From Metabacillus niabensis (GTDB lineage: Bacteria > Bacillota > Bacilli > Bacillales > Bacillaceae): a stretch of 64,000 bases of DNA. The stretch is from NCBI RefSeq assembly GCF_902829255.1, contig NZ_CADEPK010000012.1, positions 50,050-114,049 of the forward strand, in the 5' to 3' direction. Below are positions 42,783-51,910 of the stretch, in pieces. Made by a program: the position numbers and the translations under genes. The notes below the pieces were generated by a model that searched no databases, was not told where the DNA came from, and saw only the letters and a program-made list of their open reading frames with translations. The number at the start of each line of letters is the position of its first letter. Within the stretch, counting starts at the first letter, position 1.

Positions 42783-43001
42783 TTACGCATTGATTTGGTT
42801 TGTATCATTTCGCTCTACGTAAAGAAGTGCTTCTGTTTGCAAGCTTGCGATCGCCCGTGCCGCCTGTAGAAATTGGTCTGGTGTTGCAGATGCTTTCACA
42901 TTGCTGTAGCTTTTCCGTTTCGTTTTCGCTTTTCCGTTTTCATCTAATCCCATGTCAAAAACAAGGCTTAGCTGAGTTTCAAGTAATGTTTCAACCGCCA
43001 T
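42783..43001 (-). CDS. DUF1659 family protein
   Basis: A 72-residue protein with the DUF1659 pattern: a hydrophobic start, FDMGLDENGKAKTKRKSYSN, then an Ala/Gln-rich helix (QFLQAARAIASLQTE) and LLYVERNDTNQI. ATG 43001 has AGGTGGTGAGG upstream; a GTG four codons earlier overlaps this signal. It forms an operon with the DUF2922 gene, an arrangement common in Bacillus genomes. Function unknown. Confidence 0.88.
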   Translation of the reverse strand: MAVETLLETQLSLVFDMGLDENGKAKTKRKSYSNVKASATPDQFLQAARAIASLQTEALLYVERNDTNQINA

Positions 43002-43116
43002 TTCCCTCACCACCTTTCATCCTTTATATACAGGGGAAGCAGAGGTGGAGTAGCGTCAAAAATAAAAAAGATTAACCTGATTTTTTGGAATAAACATGTA
43101 AAGAGGGGGAGACGTT

Positions 43117-43335
43117 ATGCTAGCTCATCATTTGACCAATATTGTTCTGTGGAAGCTTCTAGATATCGTTGGTGATTTTCTCATTCTCTTTATCGTCATT
43201 CTTATTGCCGAGTGGTATGCAGTGAAGAAGCAGTACAATTTATTTGAAAGGGCCTGGTTACTCACTGTTGCAGTGTTAATGGTACTGATCATTTTTTTAT
43301 GGGGCACATTTGGAAGGCTGCTTATTTGGCTTTAA
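43117..43335 (+). CDS. Small membrane protein, function unknown
   Basis: A 72-residue protein with two hydrophobic segments (about residues 14-34 and 46-70) separated by a short charged loop (YAVKKQYNLFERA). ATG 43117 has GAGGGGGAG upstream, a strong sign that it is translated. I do not recognise the family. No clear partner gene; the 220 bases downstream hold nothing obvious. Confidence 0.6.
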   Translation: MLAHHLTNIVLWKLLDIVGDFLILFIVILIAEWYAVKKQYNLFERAWLLTVAVLMVLIIFLWGTFGRLLIWL

Positions 43336-43557
43336 AGTAATAATTTTGTATACATAAATCAAAATGGATTAGTTGTTATTTGTTAAAGTTATTGAACTAC
43401 GTTTACGCCAATCCCTTAATATAGGGTGCGTATATAGAGGAGCATGAGTAAGGCTCTTAGTTGTCACACTAATATGCCTTACTACTATAGGTGAATTTCC
43501 TGATAGAAAGTACCAATTAGAAAACCTCAGAAGTTAGGGGAATATTCGTAAAATAGA

Positions 43558-44469
43558 CTAAACGGTTTTATTCTCCTCTTCTATAGCCATCACCTCTCTT
43601 GCTGCCTCAATAAAAGATAAGATGATAGGTGAAAGCCATTTGTCTTTATGCCATGCCATCTGTGTATATACGTGTAAATTGGGAATTTGCCATGGAAGAG
43701 CAACAAGTTCACCTCGTTTCACTTCTGCTTCCACTGTTATTTCAGGAAGAAAGGCAATACCGATTCCTGTAATTGCACATTGTTTAATGGCTTCGGCATT
43801 TTGAAATTCTAAATAAGTAATACTATCAATACCCTTTTTCTCAAATGATCGGTCAAACATGGTTCGATAGGTACAACCCTTTTCATTAACAAGGAACACT
43901 TCTTCGTGAAAATCTTCATGCTGGAGTACAGTTCGTTTCGCAAGATGATGATCTGGTGAGACGAAAAAGCGGAAGGTTTCTTCTAGCAAAGGTTCTACTG
44001 TAAGTCCTGTTGAGAGAATGGACTCGTCTAGCATAAAAACGACATCCGCAGTACCCTCGAATAGCGTTTGCTTGAGTTGCTGATTAGGAACAGAGCGGAA
44101 GATGAGACGAACTTTCGGGTAACGCGAACGAAAAAGCTGAAAGACAGCTGGAAGCCGATAGGCGCATAGAACCTCGTTGGCACTTATCGTTAAGGTGCCG
44201 CTTAGACTTTCAGTGTCATGAACGACACTGCGAGCTTCATCCAATTTGTCTAGGACACTTTGAATATGAGTTAAGAAGCGTTTACCAGCAGTCGTGAGAA
44301 CGAGCTGCTTGCCTAATCGGTCAAAGAGACGAACACCAAGCTCTTCCTCCAATGCTTTTATTTGCATTGTGACGTTGGAGGGGACGTAATTTAGCACTTC
44401 CGCTGCCCGACTGAAATTTAAAGTTGATGCAACCGTACGGAATGTAATCAGTTGGCGCAATTCCATCAT
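43558..44469 (-). CDS. LysR family transcriptional regulator
   Basis: A 303-residue regulator. The N-terminal winged helix (residues 1-60) contains MELRQLITFRTVASTLNFSRAAEVL and the recognition helix VPSNVTMQIKALEEELGVRLFDR. The C-terminal substrate-binding domain has TLTISANEVLCAYRLP and the late GIGIAFLPEI. ATG 44469 (or the next codon) follows GGGGGTAGT. It is divergent from the MetX-like hydrolase at 44610 with about 140 bases between, the classic arrangement for a LysR protein controlling its neighbour. Confidence 0.92.
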   Translation of the reverse strand: MMELRQLITFRTVASTLNFSRAAEVLNYVPSNVTMQIKALEEELGVRLFDRLGKQLVLTTAGKRFLTHIQSVLDKLDEARSVVHDTESLSGTLTISANEVLCAYRLPAVFQLFRSRYPKVRLIFRSVPNQQLKQTLFEGTADVVFMLDESILSTGLTVEPLLEETFRFFVSPDHHLAKRTVLQHEDFHEEVFLVNEKGCTYRTMFDRSFEKKGIDSITYLEFQNAEAIKQCAITGIGIAFLPEITVEAEVKRGELVALPWQIPNLHVYTQMAWHKDKWLSPIILSFIEAAREVMAIEEENKTV

Positions 44470-44609
44470 ACTACCCCCATTTTTCTTTCAATATTTTTGA
44501 ATACTACTTTGAATTTTGTTCACTTTAATTGAGGTTATCACAGCTTTATACTAACAACAAGAAGTACATTCTAAATGTTTGTGTTTCATTTGAAGGGAGC
44601 GACAAGACA

Positions 44610-45629
44610 ATGGAATATGAGATTTTTAATTTAGGTGACGTAACATTGCAATCAGGGGTGACGTTACCGAATGCTTTTCTTGCTTATAAGACTTATGGAA
44701 AGCTGAATGAAAAGAAAGATAATGTCATCATCTATCCAACTGCTTTTGGGGACCAGCATGTTCAGAATGAATGGTTGATCGGAAACGGTATGGCACTTGA
44801 TCCGAGTAAATATTTCATTATCGTTCCAAATCTGCTAGGGAACGGATTATCTTCGTCTCCTAGTAACACGCCTCCGCCATTTGACAATGCTAATTTTCCT
44901 CAGGTAACCATCTATGATAACGTTAAATTCCAGTATCGGCTGGTGACCGAAAAATTCGGTATTCAAAAGATTGCCCTCGTGGTTGGATGGTCAATGGGAG
45001 CCATACAATCATTCCAATGGGGGGCAAGCTATCCCGACATGGTGGAACGAATCGCCCCTTTCTGCGGAGGTGCAAAGACTTGGCCACAAACGTATGTGGT
45101 CTTGAACGGAATGAAAGCTGCCCTCATGGCTGCAGTTGGTTTCGAGTCAAATAAACTAAACAAGTTGACTTCTGCAGACATGCGCGCTGTTGGCAATGTC
45201 TATGCGGGATGGGGAGTATCGCAAGCGTTTTACAGAGAGGAACTTTATCGTGAAATGGGATATGACTCATTAGAAGGTTTTGTAGCTGGGGTCTGGGAAG
45301 ATAGCTTTATGAAGATGAATCCGCACAATGTCCTGGCAATGTTATGGACAGGTCAAAATGCAAATATTAGTGCAAACCCCGCTTATCATGGTGATTTCGA
45401 TGCGGCACTTAAAACGATTAAAGCAATTACCTGCATCATGCCAGGGAGCACAGATTTATTCTGTACAGTAGACGATAACAAATACGAAGCTAAGCTTATC
45501 CCCAATGCAGTTTGTCATCCTATTGAATCGATCTGGGGTCATTTTGCTGGTCGCGGAATCAACATTGTCGATAATAAATTTATTGATGACAACTTAAAAC
45601 ATTTGTTGGCGCTTAGTGCAAATGGCTAG
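44610..45629 (+). CDS. Alpha/beta hydrolase, homoserine O-acetyltransferase (MetX)-like
   Basis: A 339-residue alpha/beta-hydrolase of the MetX-like group. The N-terminal LQSGVTLPNAFLAYKTYG and NVIIYPTAFGDQHVQNEW are followed by the nucleophile elbow VVGWSMGA with Ser128. The C-terminal acid and base are plausible in GSTDLFC and the late WGHFAG. It is shorter than true MetX and may instead hydrolyse or transfer other acyl groups. ATG 44610 has AAGGGAG upstream; the 27 in-frame codons before it are unsupported. It is divergent from the LysR gene, which probably controls it. Confidence 0.82.
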   Translation: MEYEIFNLGDVTLQSGVTLPNAFLAYKTYGKLNEKKDNVIIYPTAFGDQHVQNEWLIGNGMALDPSKYFIIVPNLLGNGLSSSPSNTPPPFDNANFPQVTIYDNVKFQYRLVTEKFGIQKIALVVGWSMGAIQSFQWGASYPDMVERIAPFCGGAKTWPQTYVVLNGMKAALMAAVGFESNKLNKLTSADMRAVGNVYAGWGVSQAFYREELYREMGYDSLEGFVAGVWEDSFMKMNPHNVLAMLWTGQNANISANPAYHGDFDAALKTIKAITCIMPGSTDLFCTVDDNKYEAKLIPNAVCHPIESIWGHFAGRGINIVDNKFIDDNLKHLLALSANG

Positions 45630-45706
45630 AGCGTAATTAGTTAATGTTGCGGCAGGAAATGTCAGAGTAGATAAAGATAACAAAAGGTAATGGCTTTACA
45701 TTAGCT

Positions 45707-45742
45707 AAAAACGCCAATCCTGTAATAAAGGGTGGCGTTTTT
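45707..45742. terminator. Bidirectional terminator
   Basis: AAAAACGCCA (45707-45716) pairs with TGGCGTTTTT (45733-45742), so both strands end in T runs. It serves the convergent hydrolase and MerR-type genes. Confidence 0.85.
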
Positions 45743-45789
45743 GCATACATGCTAAAGGTACGAACAATATCATAGAAAAAACTATATAT

Positions 45790-46476
45790 TCAATAAAGGT
45801 TTAATATTTCGGTCAATTTATATAGAGAAAATATTCCTTTAAGCTGTTTCTGGTTACGATTATTCAAATGGTTTTGAATAGCATCTATTACAGTTCTAAC
45901 TTCTTCAAGATCATGGTGGTTTAATTCCTTAATCTCCTTTTTTAGTTGAATGACCTCATATGAATAAACTGCGTTCTGAGTTATTTTCATTAATAATACT
46001 TTTATGAGCTGGAATGGGTCAAATAGGCGATAGTTATTAAGTTCTCCTCTTTTGGACGTAATAAATCCTTCCTTTTCCCAATATCGAATAGTCGAAGGAG
46101 GAATATTTGTCTGAAGGGACAGTTCTCCTATAGACATAGAGTGTTCATAATTCAAGTTTTCCAGGTGTTTATTTACGCGATCAATAATCATTTTGTCTTC
46201 ATAATTTGCTACTTGGGCATTATTTAGTATCCAAAGAGCAGCGTCTAGTTCTTTTTGTTGCAACTTTTTTAAAACAGCTGATGTTATATCCATTCCAAAC
46301 CCAGGAGACATCGCTACGATACATTCAAAATATGCTATATGTTCCTTTGTATATATTCTATAACCCGTGGATGACCGTTCAGGTTTCGGAACAATTCCTC
46401 TATCTTCATAGCTTCTTAAAGTGCTTGTACTAATATTTAATTTTTTTGCAATATCTATAGGTCTTATTTTCTTCAA
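45790..46476 (-). CDS. MerR family regulator with two helix-turn-helix domains
   Basis: A 228-residue protein starting at TTG 46476 behind GGGGAG. Two MerR-type DNA-binding domains are present in one chain. The first, near residues 4-70, has IDIAKKLNISTSTLRSYEDR and GYRIYTKEHI. The second, near 115-175, has GELSLQTNIPPSTIRYWEKE and NYRLFDPFQL. A short helical C-terminus follows, with no Cys or ligand-binding domain. Divergent from the gene at 46627 and upstream of the streptogramin-resistance genes. Control of that cluster is plausible but inferred. Confidence 0.85.
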   Translation of the reverse strand: MKKIRPIDIAKKLNISTSTLRSYEDRGIVPKPERSSTGYRIYTKEHIAYFECIVAMSPGFGMDITSAVLKKLQQKELDAALWILNNAQVANYEDKMIIDRVNKHLENLNYEHSMSIGELSLQTNIPPSTIRYWEKEGFITSKRGELNNYRLFDPFQLIKVLLMKITQNAVYSYEVIQLKKEIKELNHHDLEEVRTVIDAIQNHLNNRNQKQLKGIFSLYKLTEILNLY

Positions 46477-46626
46477 TGAAGCCACTCCCCAATTTATCAA
46501 CTGTAGCAATATGTAAAGTTTATCAAATTAGGTGTTGCAAAATCACCCATATTTTCCAAGAACTTTATATTTGGCTTTAATGTTGTAAGCTTGATTTATA
46601 GGATGAAAAAATAAGGAGGGATTCAT

Positions 46627-47124
46627 TTGACAACAGTAAATATTCAACCGGAAATGACAATCGATGAGTTAGGAGAAATGCTATCTACTTATATAAAAGA
46701 ATATTGGATAGAAGTATTGAACAGGAATATCAAAGAGCTTGAACAGCTATTTCCGAAATATGAAGATGCAACATATGGCATGTATTTAGATAAACTTATT
46801 CCACCCATTTGGAAACGATTAAAAGAAAATGGTTTTCGATCTATAGAAAAAACGAAAGAAGATGACTTTGTTATTGGTGAGTGTCTACATTTTAGAAATT
46901 CGATGGAAAAGGCTAAGTGGGGCACACCTCATCATGAAAAACGCGTTTTTTGGATTGTGATTGAAAATCAACATAAAGAAAAGATAGGAACTCTACTGTT
47001 TGAGTTATCTCATTCACATCTTGAGTTTAACTTGCCAGCTCCGCCAAGGTTCCTCCCTTTAGAAGAAAGTAAGCGAGAAGAAATCATTAAAAAAATTATT
47101 CAACTAGAAGAGAACTTGTCATAA
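46627..47124 (+). CDS. Hypothetical protein
   Basis: A 165-residue soluble protein starting at TTG 46627 behind AAGGAGGG. The first 65 residues are helical and acidic; the middle has FRSIEKTKEDDFVIGECLHFRN, and then a beta-rich stretch VFWIVIENQHKEKIGTLLFELSHSHLEFNLP and a charged C-terminal helix. I recognise no family. It is divergent from the tandem-HTH MerR gene and precedes vgb by about 180 bases, so it may be controlled by that regulator. Confidence 0.65.
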   Translation: MTTVNIQPEMTIDELGEMLSTYIKEYWIEVLNRNIKELEQLFPKYEDATYGMYLDKLIPPIWKRLKENGFRSIEKTKEDDFVIGECLHFRNSMEKAKWGTPHHEKRVFWIVIENQHKEKIGTLLFELSHSHLEFNLPAPPRFLPLEESKREEIIKKIIQLEENLS

Positions 47125-47305
47125 TCAAAAAGTCTACTTACTTAAGTGACCAATATAATAAATGATTACAATAATAGAAATCAAAAAGAAATGATGCAAA
47201 AACTATTTCCTAGGGTGACTTATGAGTGATAACAAATTTCATTGACAGGAATCCAATTATTCTCGAAAGAATTATTAAAACAAATTCTATATAGGGAGGA
47301 TTTCC

Positions 47306-48193
47306 ATGACTGTAAAAATAGAAGAATACGAACTTTTAAACATAGATTCAGGGCCTTACGGAATAACCACAGGAAAAGATGGAACGCTTTTGTTTACACA
47401 GCATAAAGCCAATCAAATTGGTCGAATAACAGTTAATGGAGAAGTCACTCATTTTGCTGTTCCGACTTCTAATGCAGGTGTGATGTCTATAATCTCCACA
47501 ACAAAGGGGGATGTATGGTTTACGGAAAATAAGGCTAATAAAATTGGAAAACTAACAGCAGCAGGTGAAGTGATTGAATATGTCTTGCCGCACCCAAATT
47601 CAGCACCTTTTGGAATAACGGAAGGGCACAATGGAGACATTTGGTTTACGGAAATGAATGGAAATAGAATTGGACGGATATTGCGTTCAGGTGAAATGAT
47701 TGAATATGATTTACTGAATCCTAGTGCCTATCCATCCTTTATTGTTGCTGGGCCAGATGATGCGATTTGGTTTACTGAGAATCAAAGTAATCAAATTGGA
47801 CGGATTACACCTTTTGGTGAGATAACAAATTATCTTTTGCCTACAAAGCATGCTGGTCCTGTAGGTATTACATGTGGACCTGACGACGCCATCTGGTTCG
47901 TAGAAATTAACGGAAATAAAATCGGCAGAATTACTCCTTCGGGAACGATAAGTGAGTATACCATCCCTACTGCTAATGCTCGCCCTCATGCAATCATAAC
48001 AGGTCCTGATCGTGCTTTATGGTTTACGGAATGGGGAAGTAATCAAATTGGTCGAATGACAATGACAGGTGAATTTACAGAATATGAAATTCCTACACAA
48101 AATGCTGAGCCGCATGGAATTGTATTAGGACCCGATGATGCGATTTGGTTTGCTGAGGAATGCAATAAGATAGGTAGGCTAAGTATATTATAA
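47306..48193 (+). CDS. vgb: Virginiamycin B lyase (streptogramin B lyase)
   Basis: A 295-residue seven-bladed beta-propeller whose blades repeat the pattern D-x-WFTE-x-N-x-IGRI. It opens the ester bond of streptogramin B antibiotics by elimination. The catalytic residues known from Staphylococcus aureus Vgb are present at the same numbers: Tyr18, His228 (RPHAI), Glu268 and His270 (EPHGI), Glu284. GGGAGG precedes ATG 47306. Followed after 24 bases by a streptogramin A acetyltransferase, so together they would give resistance to both streptogramin components. Confidence 0.92.
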   Translation: MTVKIEEYELLNIDSGPYGITTGKDGTLLFTQHKANQIGRITVNGEVTHFAVPTSNAGVMSIISTTKGDVWFTENKANKIGKLTAAGEVIEYVLPHPNSAPFGITEGHNGDIWFTEMNGNRIGRILRSGEMIEYDLLNPSAYPSFIVAGPDDAIWFTENQSNQIGRITPFGEITNYLLPTKHAGPVGITCGPDDAIWFVEINGNKIGRITPSGTISEYTIPTANARPHAIITGPDRALWFTEWGSNQIGRMTMTGEFTEYEIPTQNAEPHGIVLGPDDAIWFAEECNKIGRLSIL

Positions 48194-48217
48194 AAATCAT
48201 GAAAGGATGTAGATGCT

Positions 48218-48871
48218 ATGGAATCAAATAAGCAGCATGGGCCAAATCATAACGAAAAATATCCGATTAAAGGAAATGATGCTGTACAATTTATTAAAAA
48301 TACAATTACAAGACCAAACATTATTGTGGGTGATTACACATATTACGATGCAAGAAATGGTGAATCCTTTGAAGACCAAGTGTTATACCACTACGAATTT
48401 TTCGGTGACCAACTTGTCATAGGGAAGTTTTGTGCTATCGCACCTGGGGTAACGTTTGTTATGAATGGAGCTAATCATAGAATGGATGGTTTTTCTACGT
48501 ACCCATTCAATATTTTCGGGCACGGTTGGGAGAACTATACGCCAACGTTAGAACAGCTACCATTTAAAGGTGATACAATAATTGGAAATGATGTTTGGAT
48601 TGGAATGGATACTGTCATTATGCCCGGAATAAAAATAGGGGATGGTGCAATTATAGCAGCTAAATCAGTTATTACAAATGATGTAGAGCCTTACACGATC
48701 GTCGGTGGGAATCCTGGAAGGAAAATAAAAAAACGTTTTCCAGAAGAAATTGTTACCGAATTGCTAGAAATTAAATGGTGGGATTTCGACATCGAGATTA
48801 TTTCTGCGCATATTGATGTGATCGTGAATGGAGATATAAAGAATTTAAGACATTTAAAAAATAATCTATGA
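48218..48871 (+). CDS. vat: Streptogramin A acetyltransferase, Vat family
   Basis: A 217-residue hexapeptide-repeat xenobiotic acetyltransferase. The Vat family signature is clear: [13 protein letters not shown], then [10 protein letters not shown] and [10 protein letters not shown], the catalytic His87 in [10 protein letters not shown], and left-handed beta-helix repeats ([20 protein letters not shown]). It acetylates the hydroxyl of streptogramin A using acetyl-CoA. ATG 48218 has AAAGGATG upstream, 24 bases after vgb. The closest relatives I know of include VatD-type enzymes of enterococci and chromosomal Vat proteins of Bacilli. A DoxX gene follows after 46 bases. Confidence 0.92.
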   Translation: MESNKQHGPNHNEKYPIKGNDAVQFIKNTITRPNIIVGDYTYYDARNGESFEDQVLYHYEFFGDQLVIGKFCAIAPGVTFVMNGANHRMDGFSTYPFNIFGHGWENYTPTLEQLPFKGDTIIGNDVWIGMDTVIMPGIKIGDGAIIAAKSVITNDVEPYTIVGGNPGRKIKKRFPEEIVTELLEIKWWDFDIEIISAHIDVIVNGDIKNLRHLKNNL

Positions 48872-48917
48872 CAAGTAGTAAAATACTTCCAAGGTTTTAA
48901 TATGAGGAGGAATACGA

Positions 48918-49352
48918 ATGGCTCCGTTTATTCTATTGATTGTGTCATTCTTAATTTTTCGCTTGAGCGGTTTTCTTGGATTGTCTTATTTTGCTGACTG
49001 GGAAACTTCTTTACGATTTGCTGTTGCTCTAATGTTTATATTTACTGCAACGGCACATTGGGGAAAAAGACGTCCGGATCTTATTAAAATGGTCCCTCCA
49101 TCTCTGTCAAATCCTGATTTCATCGTGACCATTACAGGGATATTCGAAATCGTAGGCGCCTTAGGTTTATTAATTCCCATCACTTCAACGATTGCTTCAT
49201 TTGGTTTGGCACTCTTACTTATTGTAATGTTCCCAGCTAATATTCGCGCTGCACGAAAAGGGATCACCATTGGTGGAAGACCAAGCACTTCTCTTTTGCC
49301 ACGAACGATTTTACAAATACTTTTTTTGATCGCTGTTATTTTGGCTGGATAA
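48918..49352 (+). CDS. DoxX family membrane protein
   Basis: A 144-residue membrane protein with four hydrophobic segments. FIFTATAHWGKRRPDLIKMVPPSL followed by VTITGIFEIVGALGLLIP is typical of DoxX proteins, and MFPANIRAARKG sits in the late loop. ATG 48918 follows GAGGAG. It probably reads through from vgb-vat, as no terminator lies between. DoxX proteins are linked to redox or oxidative-stress functions, but no role here can be shown. Confidence 0.85.
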   Translation: MAPFILLIVSFLIFRLSGFLGLSYFADWETSLRFAVALMFIFTATAHWGKRRPDLIKMVPPSLSNPDFIVTITGIFEIVGALGLLIPITSTIASFGLALLLIVMFPANIRAARKGITIGGRPSTSLLPRTILQILFLIAVILAG

Positions 49353-49732
49353 GTATTTCATAGGAAGGTTAAAGTGGAACGGTATTCTGATGGGGATTGA
49401 AATTTTGATGTTGAAAATACTAAAATTCAACATCAAAAAGCTATTGATGAATTTGTGCTCGTTCTCAGAGATTCTGCATTGATTCTTCATCTTAGTAAAG
49501 ATGATGTTTAATCAAAATAAAGTTAGAAACACCTTTGAAGAATTGAAGGGTTTTAATATCTAAAATCAAAGTAAATTACCTTGTACTAACACGTACGGTA
49601 ACAAAAAAGGATTATTGTCATTTCTGATGTTTTCCAGATTGTACAGTAAGGATGACAATAAACCATCAAGCATAGTGAACCATACCACCTGCAGAAAAAA
49701 AGCACAATTCCAATGCACAGAGGAATTGTGCT
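49353..49732. other. Intergenic region with a gene fragment and a hairpin
   Basis: A plus-strand open stretch at 49401-49511 reads NFDVENTKIQHQKAIDEFVL and ends DSALILHLSKDDV before a stop. It lacks a start signal and is preceded by an in-frame TGA, so it is probably the 3' remnant of a lost gene. Inside it GATGTTGAA and TTCAACATC form a 9-bp stem at 49408-49435. Nothing else is seen. Confidence 0.35.
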
Positions 49733-50002
49733 TTATAACTTAATAGTAACTTCTGTTCCATCTTTAAAGCTTGTTTCAAGCAACAGGAGACCTTTTTCCT
49801 TTGAAAGTTCCTTTAGCAAGAGCTTTAAATCATCCCAATTTATATAAGGGATTTGAAAATTCTTCTTTCCCTTTTGAATTGCACGATTTACAAGCACAAG
49901 GATTTTCTTTGAAGTGAGGATTCTAAGGGAAAAATGTAAAAAGGCATACGGGACTAGAATAATAAATCGTCTGGCTTTCACTTTAATTTTTATCTTTATC
50001 AT
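49733..50002 (-). CDS. Hypothetical protein, last gene of the DUF2089 operon
   Basis: An 89-residue basic protein starting at ATG 50002, overlapping the end of the preceding gene. It opens MIKIKIKVKARRFIILVPYA, with one hydrophobic stretch, and ends with KELSKEKGLLLLETSFKDGTEVTIKL, a beta-rich tail. The region resembles short YvlB-associated proteins of DUF2089 operons, but I do not recognise a named family. The longer in-frame start at 50089 lies inside the upstream gene and is unlikely. Confidence 0.65.
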   Translation of the reverse strand: MIKIKIKVKARRFIILVPYAFLHFSLRILTSKKILVLVNRAIQKGKKNFQIPYINWDDLKLLLKELSKEKGLLLLETSFKDGTEVTIKL

Positions 50003-50003
50003 T

Positions 50004-50393
50004 TTACTCAATAACAACCAGTACTTTGTCACCGTTTGCTGAGGTAATATCGACAATTTGTCCGTCCAATTCATTATCAATAGCTTCAATTAAAAGTTCA
50101 ACATCTAAATCCTTTATATATTTCTCAGATTCAGGAAATTTTTCAGCGATATTTGTTCCGACCTTTAAAACAGCTTTTATGAGTTTTATTGGCAGATTAA
50201 CATTAACATTGTCACCATCTTCTGAAGTAACACGGATTTTTAGCATTTTATTTAAGTAGGAACTAGAGGTTTGTTTATTTAGATTGACTTGATTACCGTT
50301 TTCTTGCAGTGCATTGATTAATTCAGCAGCCTTTTCTTTATCCAGCTTTCCTTCTTCAACCATTGTTAATATTCTTGAAATTTCCTCACTCAT
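50004..50393 (-). CDS. SHOCT-like / YvlB-type N-terminal domain protein
   Basis: A 129-residue protein. Residues 1-30 (SEEISRILTMVEEGKLDKEK) form the short helical SHOCT-like domain often found in DUF2089/DUF4097 operons. The rest is alpha/beta with LKIRVTSEDGDNVNVNLP and GQIVDITSANGDKVLVVIE. ATG 50393 has GGGGAGGA upstream, and the start lies just after the DUF2089 stop. Role unknown; such operons are suspected of envelope-stress control. Confidence 0.72.
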   Translation of the reverse strand: MSEEISRILTMVEEGKLDKEKAAELINALQENGNQVNLNKQTSSSYLNKMLKIRVTSEDGDNVNVNLPIKLIKAVLKVGTNIAEKFPESEKYIKDLDVELLIEAIDNELDGQIVDITSANGDKVLVVIE

Positions 50394-50394
50394 T

Positions 50395-50769
50395 TTAGGA
50401 TTCCTCCCCATTTAATATCTTAATTGCTTCTTCGGCTGTTATTTCACCTTTCTCCAGCAGCAAAATTACTTTTTTACGATCAATTTTTTCAACCTTCTTA
50501 GTGGTAGGAAATCCTAGAGATGAGATGATGTCGTCTAATTTTCCACGAACGGTAGGATACGATATACCAAGTTCCTTTTCCACTTCTTTAATATTTCCAC
50601 GGCACTTTAGAAAGGTTTCAATAAAACTAAGCTGTTCCTTGTTAAGCCTTGCAAATTTTGAGAGTTCAAATTCATTTTCAATTGTAGTATGACAATGAGT
50701 GCACTGTAGCTTTGTGATTTTTAATTGCTTACTACAAACAGGGCACTCTGAAATAAGAGGATACGCCAT
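50395..50769 (-). CDS. DUF2089 family protein (zinc ribbon plus HTH)
   Basis: A 124-residue protein. Residues 9-26 form a zinc ribbon (CPVCSKQLKITKLQCTHC). A helix-turn-helix follows near 45-85 (KCRGNIKEVEKELGISYPTV, then KLDDII), and a C-terminal helix carries KGEITAEEAIKIL. This is the DUF2089 layout, probably a DNA-binding regulator that controls its own operon. GGAGGG precedes ATG 50769. Confidence 0.9.
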   Translation of the reverse strand: MAYPLISECPVCSKQLKITKLQCTHCHTTIENEFELSKFARLNKEQLSFIETFLKCRGNIKEVEKELGISYPTVRGKLDDIISSLGFPTTKKVEKIDRKKVILLLEKGEITAEEAIKILNGEES

Positions 50770-50960
50770 ATTTCCCTCCTTTAGTATTTATAATTCAATC
50801 TTACATAAAGAGGTTGAAAAAGTAAATAGATAGATTAAAGAAATAAAAAAATATTCCAAAATATATTAAATAATTTAATTTACGAATTAATAAAATGAAT
50901 ACTAACCTTGCGATTGAATTAATTTCTAAGGAGAAGTCTCACACTATTCGCGTTCATTTC

Positions 50961-50990
50961 TAAAAAAAATTAAAAAAAATTAAAAAAATT
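50961..50990. repeat. Three phased A-tracts (10-bp direct repeats)
   Basis: TAAAAAAAAT is repeated at 50961-50970 and 50971-50980, and once more with one change at 50981-50990. A-tracts in exact 10-bp phase give intrinsically bent DNA. They lie about 110 bases before the HTH gene at 51098 and may act as an UP-type promoter element. The rest of 50770-51097 holds no supported gene. Confidence 0.7.
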
Positions 50991-51097
50991 TTGTCCGTGA
51001 CGCTACCCGACGGTCACTACATCCCTATATATGAAATGACAGAGGTTTTTCGAAGTATGGACAACCTTTGAGAATCTTTTTAAGGGAGAGTAGAATC

Positions 51098-51910
51098 ATG
51101 GAAAAACTTACTTTCGAAACAATTAAAACATATCAATCGTTCGAAAGCACAGAAGAGATGGATAAGGCTGTACGTGGATTTTTATATAAGCATAAATGGG
51201 AATTATCAGAAGGAGATTTAAAGGTGCTGCAACAAATTTGGCGACATTCTGTTAAAGTCATTGGCGTTTCCTTTGCGAAATATGAGTATATTGCTGAGCA
51301 GGCAAATGTAAGTCGCCGAACAGCAATGCGTGCTGTGAAGAAGTTTGTTGAGAAGGGGCTCATTAAAAAAATTCCTACTGCAAGAATGAACGGGAAGCAA
51401 GGGGTGAATATCCTTATTATTCAGCCTTTTGCATCAATTGATTCGTTAAAAACTGATGTGTCACCGCATGCTGTCACTCCAGCTGACACTCCTAATAAAA
51501 CAGAGAAAAAGCAAGACTCACTCTGTGAGAAAGATCTAAAACCTAATAACGTTAAGAAAGAGATCGAGCCAACGGTTGAACAGTTAGATACGAGCTTTTT
51601 ACCAGATACAGTTAATCCTCTATTTGTCAATGCAGCAAAACCATTTTTCTCTGCAATGGATATTTATCACCTTTGGAAACGAGTCATCCTTGTCTATAAC
51701 AAAATGAAATTGCAAAAGGAGCTTGAAGATGTTATCGATCAGGTCATTTATGCATTTAAACAAACGGTATTTGCGAAAAAGCTCGGGTCTATTAAGTCAT
51801 CGTTTGCAGGTTACTTTTACGGTGTGTTGTATTCCGTACTAGTTGTTGAAAAACGGAAGGAAATGAAAGGAAAATACTATGATTTCTTGGATGAACAGTA
51901 CGAAGTATAG
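51098..51910 (+). CDS. Helix-turn-helix protein, possible replication- or plasmid-type regulator
   Basis: A 270-residue protein. Residues ~60-100 form a winged helix (KYEYIAEQANVSRRTAMRAV, then KFVEKGLIKKIP). A hydrophilic linker rich in Thr, Pro and Lys follows to about residue 175. The C-terminal helical part (residues ~180-270) contains IYHLWKRVILVYNKMKL and SSFAGYFYGVLYSVLV. Similar chromosomal proteins occur across Bacillus, and the helix-turn-helix resembles those of replication-type proteins, but function is not established. AAGGGAGAG precedes ATG 51098; the ATG at 51068 lacks a signal. Confidence 0.72.
   Translation: MEKLTFETIKTYQSFESTEEMDKAVRGFLYKHKWELSEGDLKVLQQIWRHSVKVIGVSFAKYEYIAEQANVSRRTAMRAVKKFVEKGLIKKIPTARMNGKQGVNILIIQPFASIDSLKTDVSPHAVTPADTPNKTEKKQDSLCEKDLKPNNVKKEIEPTVEQLDTSFLPDTVNPLFVNAAKPFFSAMDIYHLWKRVILVYNKMKLQKELEDVIDQVIYAFKQTVFAKKLGSIKSSFAGYFYGVLYSVLVVEKRKEMKGKYYDFLDEQYEV

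Noticed and set aside
43040..43075. GTGGAGTAGCGTCA, resembling part of the yybP-ykoY aptamer
   Set aside because: The other conserved blocks, a terminator and a suitable downstream gene are missing.
48213..48422. Alternative frame overlapping the start of vat
   Set aside because: The Vat frame is fully supported by family motifs; the other is a shadow.
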